From Lactobacillaceae bacterium (GTDB lineage: Bacteria; Bacillota; Bacilli; Lactobacillales; Lactobacillaceae): a stretch of 10,760 nucleotides of DNA. Below are positions 1-6,543 of the stretch, one piece after another (position 1 is the first letter of the stretch; every line of letters begins with the position of its first letter). Under the pieces are notes generated by a model. The model was not told the origin of the DNA and made no database searches. It was given only the letters and a program-made list of their open reading frames with translations. The translations under genes and the position numbers were made by a program. Location of the stretch: contig JAITDY010000058.1 in the NCBI GenBank assembly GCA_031282325.1, forward strand, positions 1 to 10,760. The letters run 5' to 3'.

Positions 1-38
1 AAAATAGCTAGTCGATGAAAATTGGTTGGCTATTTTTT
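1..38 (+). terminator. Rho-independent terminator of the upstream gene
   Basis: Bases 1-10 (aaaatagcta) pair with 27-36 (tggctatttt), with one G-T wobble, and the stem extends weakly inward through 11-13/24-26. The 3' arm runs into a T-run. It lies just before the tRNA and most likely ends a gene outside the window. The 5' edge may extend beyond base 1. Confidence 0.7.
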
Positions 39-60
39 ATAAAAAAGGATACTTTAAAAT
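26..60 (+). promoter_or_regulatory. Weak candidate promoter for the tRNA gene
   Basis: TTGGCT (26-31), 16 nt, GATACT (48-53) is a possible -35/-10 pair; TAAAAT (55-60) is an alternative -10 without a good -35. The -35 overlaps the terminator stem, so the assignment is tentative. Confidence 0.25.
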
Positions 61-71
61 TATTCTTTTTT

Positions 72-144
72 GCCAACTTAGCTCAGTTGGTAGAGCATCG
101 GTATCGTAAACCGAGGGTCGCCGGTTCGATTCCGGCAGTTGGCA
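72..144 (+). tRNA. tRNA-Thr (anticodon CGT)
   Basis: This is a 73-nt cloverleaf. The acceptor arms GCCAACT (72-78) and AGTTGGC (137-143) pair fully, followed by discriminator A144; no CCA is encoded. The anticodon stem TCGGT/ACCGA encloses the loop ATCGTAA, giving anticodon CGT, which reads the Thr codon ACG. The T arm carries GGTTCGATTCC. The D arm has TAGCTCAGTTGGTAGAGCA. The next open frame starts only 4 nt downstream. A tRNA 3' end is a common integration site, but no second copy of it is seen in the window. Confidence 0.97.
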
Positions 145-148
145 TAAA

Positions 149-601
149 ATGTACTTAATTAATATATTCGCTAGTATTGCCATTGTCACTACCATTGGAG
201 CCTTAGGATATAGTTTTGCAAATCAAGCTTCAAAACGTTTCTTTAATAAAACTCTAAAAGAACTAGCTGATGAGATGATGAAGTCGAAAACAACTACAGA
301 GTTTATTACAGAATCCAGAAAAGTAGTAATAATGGGATCAATAGGAATTTTAGTTTCTGGTTTAACTTATGTAATTTTTGCTATCGTTGAGATTGTCACA
401 GCCACAACCCTTGCTTCTCTTGGAGCGTGAGCCTTTATTGCTACTACAACTGGAATAGTAGCAGGCTTAGTAGTGGGTACTGTATTAGCTAGAGGAATCT
501 ATGATTTATTTAAACCACATCCAATTCAAGCTATTAAACAAGACGTAAATAAATACATCGTTAAACCAATTAAAAAATATTTAATTCGTAATAAAAGTTA
601 A
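149..601 (+). pseudogene. Small membrane protein gene interrupted by in-frame TGA
   Basis: An ATG at 149 opens a 93-codon frame ending at TGA 428-430. The same frame then continues for 56 more codons without a stop to TAA 599-601. The continuation looks like the rest of the same protein: a Gly/Ala/Val-rich membrane segment followed by a Lys-rich tail. Counting the TGA as one codon gives 150 residues, with hydrophobic segments near residues 3-22, 58-92 and 95-115. The simplest reading is TGG (Trp) mutated to TGA, since other genes here use TGG for Trp. The start has no ribosome site; the bases before it are the tRNA 3' end, so the 5' part may have been lost by insertion at the tRNA. The family was not recognised. 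Leaderless translation of the 93-residue form, or readthrough, cannot be excluded. Confidence 0.6.
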
Positions 602-606
602 AATGG

Positions 607-640
607 TTGACACTTTTAAAATTAATATTTTTTATATAAT
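607..640 (+). promoter_or_regulatory. Promoter of the repeat-bearing leader / R-M operon
   Basis: A perfect -35 TTGACA lies at 607-612. At 17 nt spacing the -10 is TTTTAT (630-635, 4 of 6). A perfect TATAAT lies at 635-640, but 22 nt from TTGACA and without its own -35. Transcription should start at about 642-648, ahead of the ATG at 679. It is the only convincing promoter before the R-M genes. Confidence 0.55.
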
Positions 641-678
641 ATTATTTAACGATTAACATAAGAAAGTAAATTATCATC

Positions 679-750
679 ATGACAGAACAGAACAGAACAG
701 AACAGAACAGAACAGAACAGAACAGAACAGAACAGAACAGCGGTAATTAG
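679..750 (+). CDS. Repeat-encoded leader ORF, short frame; probably phase variable
   Basis: The ATG at 679 runs directly into the 5-bp repeats. Because 5 and 3 share no factor, every frame through the repeats is stop-free and encodes a five-residue cycle, here Thr-Glu-Gln-Asn-Arg. In the present length the frame leaves the repeats as Ser-Gly-Asn and stops at TAG 748-750, giving 23 residues. One added unit (or two removed) moves the ATG into the frame that stays open through the hairpin and terminator to TAA 860-862, a peptide of about 62 (or 57) residues. One unit removed (or two added) gives a stop at TAA 744-746. The upstream ribosome site is weak (agaaag, 661-666). That translation occurs is inferred; no known family was recognised. 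Confidence 0.5.
   Translation: MTEQNRTEQNRTEQNRTEQNSGN
681..740 (+). repeat. Pentanucleotide tandem repeat (AACAG), 12 units
   Basis: There are eleven perfect AACAG units (686-740), preceded by one variant GACAG (681-685) that shares its G with the ATG. Read as ACAGA it is 11.8 copies. A perfect short-unit array of this length is prone to slipped-strand changes, and each 5-bp step changes the reading frame. It starts immediately after a start codon, as in phase-variable genes of other bacteria. Confidence 0.97.
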
Positions 751-773
751 TCGCGTTTTTTGGCGCGATTATT
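746..773 (+). other. GC-rich hairpin between the repeats and the terminator
   Basis: TCGCG (751-755) pairs with CGCGA (764-768) around an 8-nt T-rich loop. The stem extends outward through G-T, A-T and T-A pairs, with one T-T mismatch, to 746/773. It is followed by a short T-rich stretch (772-775), so it could be a weak terminator or a ribosome-pausing structure. The short leader frame stops at its base (748-750). Confidence 0.6.
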
Positions 774-781
774 TTCATAAC

Positions 782-826
782 AAAAAAAGTACTATTACAT
801 CTTTATTAAGTGATAGTACTTTTTTT
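782..826 (+). terminator. Strong Rho-independent terminator inside the R-M leader
   Basis: Bases 782-798 (aaaaaaagtactattac) pair with 810-826 (gtgatagtacttttttt) over 17 positions, with one T-G wobble and an 11-nt loop (799-809). The 3' arm ends in seven Ts. No gene with a normal end lies just before it, and the first R-M ribosome site follows within about 11 nt. It therefore sits as an attenuator in the 5' leader of the R-M operon. The alternative leader frame passes through the whole structure without a stop. Confidence 0.85.
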
Positions 827-836
827 GTATCTAAAA

Positions 837-842
837 AAGAGG
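837..842 (+). promoter_or_regulatory. Ribosome binding site that sets the TTG start of the first R-M gene
   Basis: AAGAGG at 837-842 is 9 nt before TTG 852 and 12 nt before TTG 855, both in the R-M frame. The earlier in-frame GTG at 810 lies within the terminator stem and has no ribosome site. Confidence 0.6.
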
Positions 843-851
843 CGATTTATC

Positions 852-1748
852 TTGTTGCCTAAGGTAGTATCTTCCGACATTTCTGAAGATACATTAAGAA
901 AAAAATATCCTGAAATTGCAGAAATTTTATTAATTGACCGAACTATGTCTAGCCCAAAACAGACTAAAAATATTATCTGGGCGAATGATAACTATGCTTG
1001 GATTGATCCGAAAAAATTTGGTCCAACTAAACAAATAAAAATAGAATTAATCACCAATGAGTATAGTGAATTAATTAAACCGCGTGCATTGAAAAGTGCG
1101 GAATTACAAAAAGAGCGAACAAAAACAAAAGCAGAAGTTTTCACTCCAACATGGGTAGTTAAATTGCAAAATGATGCAATTGATGAAGCATACCAAAATG
1201 ATGATTTAGAAACATATATCAAAAGAACTTGGTTAGAAATCACTACTGGAGAAGCCCCGTATATGGTTAGTCGATATCATATGGATTCTGGAAAAATTAT
1301 TCCGCTCGCTGAGCGTGTGGGGTTTGTCGATCGAAAATTAAAGCGGATAAATAATGAAATAAATGATAAATCAAAATGGCAAGAAATGGTGGAAATGGCT
1401 TATAAGACTAGTTTCGGTTTCGAGTGGAATGGTGATTCATTATTATTGGCCAGAGAAAATTTGCTTTATACATATAGAGATTATTACTTAGCAAAATGGC
1501 AAGAAAATCCACCCAGAGAATTTTTGAAAAATATCGCAATCATTATTAGCTATAACTTATTTCAAATGGATGGTTTGAAATATATTATTCCATTGAGCGA
1601 AAAGCGCGAAAAAATAACTAATATTCAATTAGATTTGTTTGGTGAAGATGAAATTGAAGAACAGTGGATTATAAAACCCGGGAAACGGGTACAAATTATG
1701 AATTGGGAAACTAAGAAAACGGAATATTTCGATACAGGATTAAAATAA
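852..1748 (+). CDS. Restriction-modification M-like subunit
   Basis: The first gene of the R-M operon has about 298 residues from TTG 852 (TTG 855 is also possible). The N-terminal part ends in a conserved-looking block (Asn-Ile-Ile-Trp-Ala-Asn-Asp). A motif-X-like segment Ala-Glu-Val-Phe-Thr-Pro (94-99) resembles the Phe-Thr-Pro region of HsdM-type adenine methyltransferases. A motif-I-like segment Glu-Ile-Thr-Thr-Gly-Glu-Ala-Pro-Tyr (129-137) follows, then Gln-Met-Asp-Gly-Leu-Lys (238-243). No catalytic NPPY is present, so it is probably not a complete methyltransferase. It matches what I recall of proteins annotated 'restriction endonuclease subunit M' found beside helicase/Eco57I-type genes. 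It ends 1 nt before the next gene, implying coupled translation. Its expression probably depends on the repeat-bearing leader upstream, because a strong terminator precedes it. The role as partner in DNA recognition or modification is inferred. Confidence 0.75.
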   Translation: MLPKVVSSDISEDTLRKKYPEIAEILLIDRTMSSPKQTKNIIWANDNYAWIDPKKFGPTKQIKIELITNEYSELIKPRALKSAELQKERTKTKAEVFTPTWVVKLQNDAIDEAYQNDDLETYIKRTWLEITTGEAPYMVSRYHMDSGKIIPLAERVGFVDRKLKRINNEINDKSKWQEMVEMAYKTSFGFEWNGDSLLLARENLLYTYRDYYLAKWQENPPREFLKNIAIIISYNLFQMDGLKYIIPLSEKREKITNIQLDLFGEDEIEEQWIIKPGKRVQIMNWETKKTEYFDTGLK

Positions 1749-1749
1749 A

Positions 1750-4700
1750 ATGAAAAATACAACAATAATTACAACAAAGACGGTTTATCCAAAAATTTAT
1801 GCTTATAATTTGCCTAATCGAAAAGAGGATATTGGCTGGATTAAAATTGGTTATACAGAACGAAAAAATGTTGATGAACGAATTTTAGAACAAACCAAAA
1901 CCGCTGCTTTTGAAGAAAAATATAATAAATTATGGTCATATCCGGCTAAATTTGCTAATTCAAATAAATGGTTTAAAGATAAAGAATTACATGCCTATTT
2001 AAGAAATTTTAAAGACGTAAAGCAACGTGTTAAGAGTCATAAGAAAACCGAGTGGTTTTATTACAATGGAACACCTGAAAAAGCGGAAATAGATTTCCAA
2101 GATTTTTCACATAACGATTTAAATCAAGCTGTCGATCAATTAGAATACACTCTAAGAGGTGAACAGGAAGCAGCGGTTCAAGTAACATTGGCTTATGCAA
2201 AAGAACATCAAAATGGTGAATTTTTGTGGAATGCTAAACCACGTTTTGGGAAAACATTAACTACATATGAATTAGCTCGCCAGCTGGACGCTATAAATGT
2301 TTTAGTTGTAACTAATAGGCCAGCAATTGCAAATTCTTGGTTTGATGATTTTGAAAAATTTATTGCTTGGCAAACTAATTATAAATTTGTTTCTACTTCT
2401 GATTCGTTAAAAGATAGGCGAGCGATGTCTAGAGAACAATTTTTAGATCAATTAATAGACCAAAATGATGATTTGCGCCAAATTGCGTTTATTTCATTAC
2501 AGGATTTAAAAGGTGCTATTTCATTTGGAGGTAGCTACGATAAATTAAAATGGGTGGAAGAAATCAATTGGGATTTACTGGTAGTTGACGAAGCTCATGA
2601 AGGAATAGATACATTTAAAACGGAATTTTCATTCGAACAAATAAAAAGAAAATTTACTTTGAATTTATCGGGAACGCCTTTTAAAGCAATTGCTTCAGGT
2701 AAGTTTAGCAACGATCAAATTTACAATTGGACCTATGCAGATGAACAGGCGGCTAAAATCAATTGGAATGATATAGATGAAAATAATCCATACGATAAAT
2801 TGCCAAAATTGAATCTATTTTCATATCAAATGAGCCCGATGATTGCAGACGAAATTAACAAGGGAGCTCAAATTGATGGGCAGAATCGAGAATATGCTTT
2901 TGATTTAAATGAATTTTTCAAAACCAAAGATAATGGTAAATTCATACATGAAGAGGACATAATTAAATGGTTAGATACACTAACTCATAATGAAAAATAT
3001 CCATTCTCAACTGAAGAATTACGTAGTGAATTGAAGCATACTTTTTGGATTTTAGATCGTGTTGATTCAGCTAAAGCATTATTAAACTTAATGAGAAAAC
3101 ATGAAGTTTTTCAGAATTATAAAATTGTACTGGCTGCTGGAGATGGACGTGAAAATGAAGATGATCAACTTGAAAATCTTAAAGCTTTCGATCGTGTACG
3201 TAAGGCAATTGCGGAAAATGATAAAACGATTACTTTATCTGTTGGGCAACTAACTACTGGAGTTACAATCCCTGAATGGACAGCTGTTTTAATGCTTTCA
3301 AACATGAAATCGCCAAGTCTTTATATGCAAGCTGCTTTTCGATCACAAAATCCATGGACTTTTGAAGCGAATGGACAAATGCATCAAAAGCAAAATGCTT
3401 ATGTTTTTGATTTTGCACCAGAACGAACCCTAATAACTTACGATGAATTTGCCAATAATTTATCGAGCGAAACTACTAATGGTGGTGGTACCAGTGACTA
3501 TCGAAAAGATAATATTTTAAAACTTTTGAATTTCTTCCCAGTAATTGCTGAAGATCATTTGGGAAAAATGGTCGAACTAAATGTTGATCAAGTACTAACT
3601 ATTCCAAAAGCTATTAAGGCTCAAGAAATAGTAAAACGTGGATTTATGTCGAATTTGTTATTTCAAAATATTGCTGGTATTTTTTCTTCGAATGAAGCAA
3701 GAGAAATTTTAGAAAATCTAAATCCGGTCGATACTGGTAAAATTACGCCAAGAATAACAGATGAAAAGATTAATACATCAGAAGTTTCAGTCAATAAAAA
3801 TGGTGAAATAGAAATACAAAAAGATATTGTAATTAGCCAAACACAAGTACATTTTGGATCTAAAATTTATGCTGATATTTTAGACGATGTTAAAGATGTA
3901 ATTGAAAATCCAACTAATAAAATTACTGATGATATTGTTTTGTCATATACCAATAATATTCAAGCTGATGTAAAAGAATTAGCGATAGAACAAGGATTAT
4001 CGGCAAAACAAGCAGATAACATTGCTAAAGAAAATAAAAATGAATTTGCGATCGAAATTAAAAAAGTACAAAAAACAAATGAAATTAAGTTAAATCAAGC
4101 CAAAGTAGAATACGAAAAACAAATTCAACAGGCAGAAAATAATCCAGAAGCAATTAAGATTGCTCGCGTTGCTTTTGAATCGGAAATCCAAAAAAATGAG
4201 CAAGATTTTAAAGAACAAATTATTCAAACCGTCAAAGAAAAAACTCCACAATTAGCACAAGAAGCAACCCAAAAAGTTTTACTAACAGTAGAAGAAAAAA
4301 AGAAAAATTCCGTTGAAGACGATGTGCGCGCACGCTTACGTGGTTTTGCTCGAACGATTCCGTCATTTTTAATGGCCTATGGAAATCCAAATACTACACT
4401 AGATAATTTCGATCAAACAATCAATGATTCAGTGTTTAAAGAAGTAACAGGGATTACTTTAGATCAATTTAGGGTATTACGAGATAATTATAATTTCTTT
4501 GATGAAGTTGTATTTAATGAATCGATTCAAGAATTTTTAAACAAAAGAAATGAATTGGCTAACTATTTTGATGATTCACATGACGAAGATATTTTCGATT
4601 ATATTCCACCACAAAAAACCAATCAAATTTTTACACCCAAGAAAGTTGTAATGATGATGATTGATCAATTAGAAAAGGAAGACCCGAAAATTTTTTCTGA

Positions 4701-5019
4701 TCCAAATAAAACGTTTGCTGATTTATATGTGAAATCTGGATTATATTTAACTGAAATTGTTAGGCGATTGTATAAAGGATTAGAAGAGCAAATTCCAGAT
4801 AAAAAGAAAAGGTTAAAACATATTTTAGAGCATCAAATTTATGGTTTTGCCCCAACTGAAATTATTTATAGAATTGCTCGAAATTTTATTTTTGGTTTTA
4901 GTGACAGTATTGAAGAAATCGATAAATCGCATTTTGTATTATTAGACACAACGCCTTTTGCTAAAGGCGAAGGTGATTTTGAAAGTAAATTAGAAGAATT
5001 ATTTGGAGGAGATAAATAA
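1750..5019 (+). CDS. GIY-YIG / SF2 helicase / partial methyltransferase restriction subunit
   Basis: A 1,089-residue multidomain protein, probably the DNA-translocating and cleaving subunit. Residues about 13-90 resemble the T5orf172 branch of the GIY-YIG nucleases (Tyr17-Ala-Tyr19, Lys32-Ile-Gly-Tyr-Thr36, Arg44, Glu79-Leu-His). A superfamily 2 helicase follows: Walker A Ala162-Lys-Pro-Arg-Phe-Gly-Lys-Thr169, DEAH 280-283, Ser-Gly-Thr-Pro 307-310, and later motifs at Thr502-Thr-Gly-Val and Gln527-Ala-Ala-Phe-Arg531. Residues about 741-855 are Lys/Glu/Gln-rich and probably a coiled coil. The C-terminus begins a methyltransferase: Phe961-Thr-Pro963, then motif I Asp991-Leu-Tyr-Val-Lys-Ser-Gly997. 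The protein ends before the catalytic NPPY, which opens the next gene. An AGGA site (1736-1739) precedes the ATG. Whether the GIY-YIG-like domain is catalytic is unproven. Confidence 0.85.
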   Translation: MKNTTIITTKTVYPKIYAYNLPNRKEDIGWIKIGYTERKNVDERILEQTKTAAFEEKYNKLWSYPAKFANSNKWFKDKELHAYLRNFKDVKQRVKSHKKTEWFYYNGTPEKAEIDFQDFSHNDLNQAVDQLEYTLRGEQEAAVQVTLAYAKEHQNGEFLWNAKPRFGKTLTTYELARQLDAINVLVVTNRPAIANSWFDDFEKFIAWQTNYKFVSTSDSLKDRRAMSREQFLDQLIDQNDDLRQIAFISLQDLKGAISFGGSYDKLKWVEEINWDLLVVDEAHEGIDTFKTEFSFEQIKRKFTLNLSGTPFKAIASGKFSNDQIYNWTYADEQAAKINWNDIDENNPYDKLPKLNLFSYQMSPMIADEINKGAQIDGQNREYAFDLNEFFKTKDNGKFIHEEDIIKWLDTLTHNEKYPFSTEELRSELKHTFWILDRVDSAKALLNLMRKHEVFQNYKIVLAAGDGRENEDDQLENLKAFDRVRKAIAENDKTITLSVGQLTTGVTIPEWTAVLMLSNMKSPSLYMQAAFRSQNPWTFEANGQMHQKQNAYVFDFAPERTLITYDEFANNLSSETTNGGGTSDYRKDNILKLLNFFPVIAEDHLGKMVELNVDQVLTIPKAIKAQEIVKRGFMSNLLFQNIAGIFSSNEAREILENLNPVDTGKITPRITDEKINTSEVSVNKNGEIEIQKDIVISQTQVHFGSKIYADILDDVKDVIENPTNKITDDIVLSYTNNIQADVKELAIEQGLSAKQADNIAKENKNEFAIEIKKVQKTNEIKLNQAKVEYEKQIQQAENNPEAIKIARVAFESEIQKNEQDFKEQIIQTVKEKTPQLAQEATQKVLLTVEEKKKNSVEDDVRARLRGFARTIPSFLMAYGNPNTTLDNFDQTINDSVFKEVTGITLDQFRVLRDNYNFFDEVVFNESIQEFLNKRNELANYFDDSHDEDIFDYIPPQKTNQIFTPKKVVMMMIDQLEKEDPKIFSDPNKTFADLYVKSGLYLTEIVRRLYKGLEEQIPDKKKRLKHILEHQIYGFAPTEIIYRIARNFIFGFSDSIEEIDKSHFVLLDTTPFAKGEGDFESKLEELFGGDK

Positions 5020-6140
5020 TGAAATTTGACGTTGTAGTGGGGAATCCACCGTATCAGGAAAATGATAATGGTCAAAGGGAAGACGGTTCAACAAACGCAT
5101 CTGCTTCTCCTCTATATCATTTGTTTGAAGAACTTGCCGAAAAAATCTCAGCTAAACAATCGTTGATTTTTCCAGCCAGATGGTTAACGGGAGCAGGAAA
5201 AGGACTTGGAAATTTTACTAAAAAAATGTTAAATGATAAACATATTAAATTTTTAGAACTATTTCAAAACTCAGAGCGAGTATTTCCTAATACTGATATA
5301 AAAGGAGGAGTACTTTTTTACACGAGAGATAATGAATACTTAGGAGAAACTAATATCGTTGTTCATTCTTCTAATGATATTGAAAGCTATGCTGGACCAT
5401 TGAAAGATAAAAACGCCAAAATTTTTATACCATTTAAAGAACTTGCAAATATTTTAGATAAGGTAAGCGATAAAACATCTAATTTTGATCAACAAAATAT
5501 TCAAAAAATTACGTCGGTGCTTAAACCATACGGTTTACGCACCGACTTCTTTAAAAATCAAAAAAAATATGGATTACCTGAAAAATTATTTGCTAACAAA
5601 GAACAAGCTGGGGAAAATGCAATCACCATTTTTGGTTTATCACAAGGAAACAAACGTGAAGAAAGATATGTTTCAATGGATTATCCAATACCTGTTACTA
5701 AAACTGGTGAAAATGAACTTTCACCAAATCAAGATACAATTAATACTTATAAAGTTTTTGTTCCCAAAGCTTATGGGGCCGGAGCTCTTGGGGAAGTTAT
5801 ACCAACGCCGATTCTCGGCAAGCCGATTCTCGGCAAGCCGATTCAAATCGCTACGGAGACTTATTTAAGAATTGGAAATTTTCAAGCAGAATTTGAAGCT
5901 CAAAGTTTATTAAAATATATTAAAACAAAATTTTTTCGTGCTTTAGTAGGAATTTTAAAAACAACGCAAGATTCCCCAAATCGCGTGTATAGATTCGTAC
6001 CGCTACAAGATTTTACCCTAAATAGTGATATTGTTTGGAATCAATCGATATCTGAAATCGACCAACAATTATATAAAAAATATAATTTGAATCCGGATGA
6101 AATTGAATTTATAGAAACTAAGGTTAAAGAGATGGAATAA
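5019..6140 (+). CDS. Eco57I-like adenine methyltransferase NPPY half with target recognition domain
   Basis: The ATG overlaps the previous stop by one base (TAATG), with GGAGGA at 5005-5010, so the two genes are translationally coupled. The 373-residue protein begins almost at the catalytic motif IV, Asn9-Pro-Pro-Tyr12, which marks N6-adenine methyltransferases. The following Phe51-Pro-Ala-Arg-Trp55 and Lys-Gly-Gly segment (after Thr-Asp-Ile) match Eco57I/Mod-type enzymes. Motif I and the Phe-Thr-Pro segment lie at the end of the preceding protein, so the methyltransferase is split and must be completed by assembly of the two chains. From about residue 165 (Lys-Pro-Tyr-Gly-Leu-Arg-Thr-Asp-Phe, 169-177) it looks like the target recognition part. 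It carries an inverted repeat at 5513-5546 and an in-frame 15-bp repeat at 5807-5844. The substrate sequence cannot be told. Confidence 0.85.
   Translation: MKFDVVVGNPPYQENDNGQREDGSTNASASPLYHLFEELAEKISAKQSLIFPARWLTGAGKGLGNFTKKMLNDKHIKFLELFQNSERVFPNTDIKGGVLFYTRDNEYLGETNIVVHSSNDIESYAGPLKDKNAKIFIPFKELANILDKVSDKTSNFDQQNIQKITSVLKPYGLRTDFFKNQKKYGLPEKLFANKEQAGENAITIFGLSQGNKREERYVSMDYPIPVTKTGENELSPNQDTINTYKVFVPKAYGAGALGEVIPTPILGKPILGKPIQIATETYLRIGNFQAEFEAQSLLKYIKTKFFRALVGILKTTQDSPNRVYRFVPLQDFTLNSDIVWNQSISEIDQQLYKKYNLNPDEIEFIETKVKEME
5513..5546 (+). repeat. 15-bp-arm inverted repeat within the methyltransferase gene
   Basis: The arms 5513-5527 and 5532-5546 pair at 14 of 15 positions around a 4-nt loop (5528-5531, atac). 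The outer 8 bp (GTCGGTGC/GCACCGAC) are GC-rich in an AT-rich gene. It encodes residues about 165-176, at the presumed start of the target recognition part. The pairing is far longer than expected by chance; its role is unknown. Confidence 0.85.
5807..5844 (+). repeat. In-frame 15-bp tandem repeat, 2.5 copies
   Basis: The unit GCCGATTCTCGGCAA occurs at 5807-5821 and 5822-5836, with 8 bases of a third copy to 5844. It encodes Pro-Ile-Leu-Gly-Lys (264-268 and 269-273). Each unit holds a small palindrome, GCCGA-TTC-TCGGC. Gain or loss of a unit adds or removes five residues without changing frame. The tract is more GC-rich than its surroundings. Confidence 0.9.
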
Positions 6141-6150
6141 AAAATACTAA

Positions 6151-6179
6151 TTTACGGAAAAATTTTAGAATTCTATAAT
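6151..6179 (+). promoter_or_regulatory. Promoter of the immunity-like gene
   Basis: TTTACG (6151-6156), 17 nt, TATAAT (6174-6179) is a good promoter 45 nt before the ATG at 6224. The perfect 10-bp palindrome TAGAATTCTA (6166-6175) overlaps the start of the -10 and could be a binding site. The small gene is thus transcribed independently of the R-M operon. Confidence 0.75.
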
Positions 6180-6223
6180 GGAAGTATGGGCACTTTTGAA
6201 TCGAATCAAAAGGAGTTTTTATA

Positions 6224-6529
6224 ATGTCTCAAAAACAACAAATCTACAATTTAAAAATATTAACAAATTTAAACACTATCATTGATAGCCCAAATACCAT
6301 TACTGATTTAAATTTTATCCAAGAAGTCACTCAACTCAGAGATGTTATTAAAAAAAACATAGATAATCAAAATATTTTCACTTTTCAAAAAATTGCCAAT
6401 GCTATTCAAAGTTATGCAAATCGTAATACTTTAAATATTGATCCCAGAGTATTAGAATTATTTAATCTTTTAAAGCAAAATCACGATTTTGAATTAGGAT
6501 TTTTTGGCAGTAATTGGTTTGGAAATTAA
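6224..6529 (+). CDS. Small helical protein, possible bacteriocin immunity protein
   Basis: A 101-residue soluble, helix-rich protein with an excellent ribosome site (AAAAGGAG, 6208-6215) and its own promoter and terminator. It has no signal peptide or membrane segment. Length, the pattern of amphipathic helices, and a body ending in 'Ile-Asp-Pro-x-Val-x-Glu-Leu-Phe' plus a short Gly/aromatic tail (Phe-Gly-Ser-Asn-Trp-Phe-Gly-Asn) recall the enterocin A immunity family of lactic acid bacteria, which protects producers from pediocin-like bacteriocins at the membrane. This is a resemblance by eye, not a confirmed match. No bacteriocin precursor with a double-glycine leader is seen nearby, so it would be an orphan immunity gene. 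A small accessory protein tied to the R-M locus is an alternative. Confidence 0.55.
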   Translation: MSQKQQIYNLKILTNLNTIIDSPNTITDLNFIQEVTQLRDVIKKNIDNQNIFTFQKIANAIQSYANRNTLNIDPRVLELFNLLKQNHDFELGFFGSNWFGN

Positions 6530-6543
6530 AAATAAATTTTTTG

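Noticed and set aside
149..601. TGA read as Trp genome-wide (Mycoplasma-type code)
   Set aside because: All long genes are intact under the standard code and use TGG for Trp; such a code would break them up.
607..640. TTGACA (607) paired with TATAAT (635) as one promoter
   Set aside because: The 22-nt spacing is too long; TTTTAT at 17 nt is the more likely -10, though neither is certain.
681..740. 5-bp repeats as replication iterons or a CRISPR array
   Set aside because: The units are 5 bp, directly joined without spacers, and start at an ATG; no replication protein or cas gene is near.
746..826. Classical riboswitch or T-box leader
   Set aside because: There is no T-box, specifier loop or recognisable aptamer, and the first hairpin shows no alternative pairing with the terminator arms.
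810..851. GTG 810 as start of the M-like subunit
   Set aside because: It lies in the terminator's 3' arm, has no ribosome site, and the added residues look like translated hairpin; TTG 852 has AAGAGG 9 nt upstream.
992..1243. Minus-strand frame opposite the M-like gene
   Set aside because: It lacks family features and a ribosome site, and overlaps a clear coding gene.
4324..4333. GTGCGCGCAC palindrome in the helicase gene
   Set aside because: A single 10-bp palindrome in an Arg/Ala-coding stretch; too short to call a feature.
5485..5868. Overlapping plus-strand frame of 127 codons in the methyltransferase gene
   Set aside because: It lies wholly inside the methyltransferase gene in another frame, lacks a ribosome site and shows no family features; it is a shadow frame.
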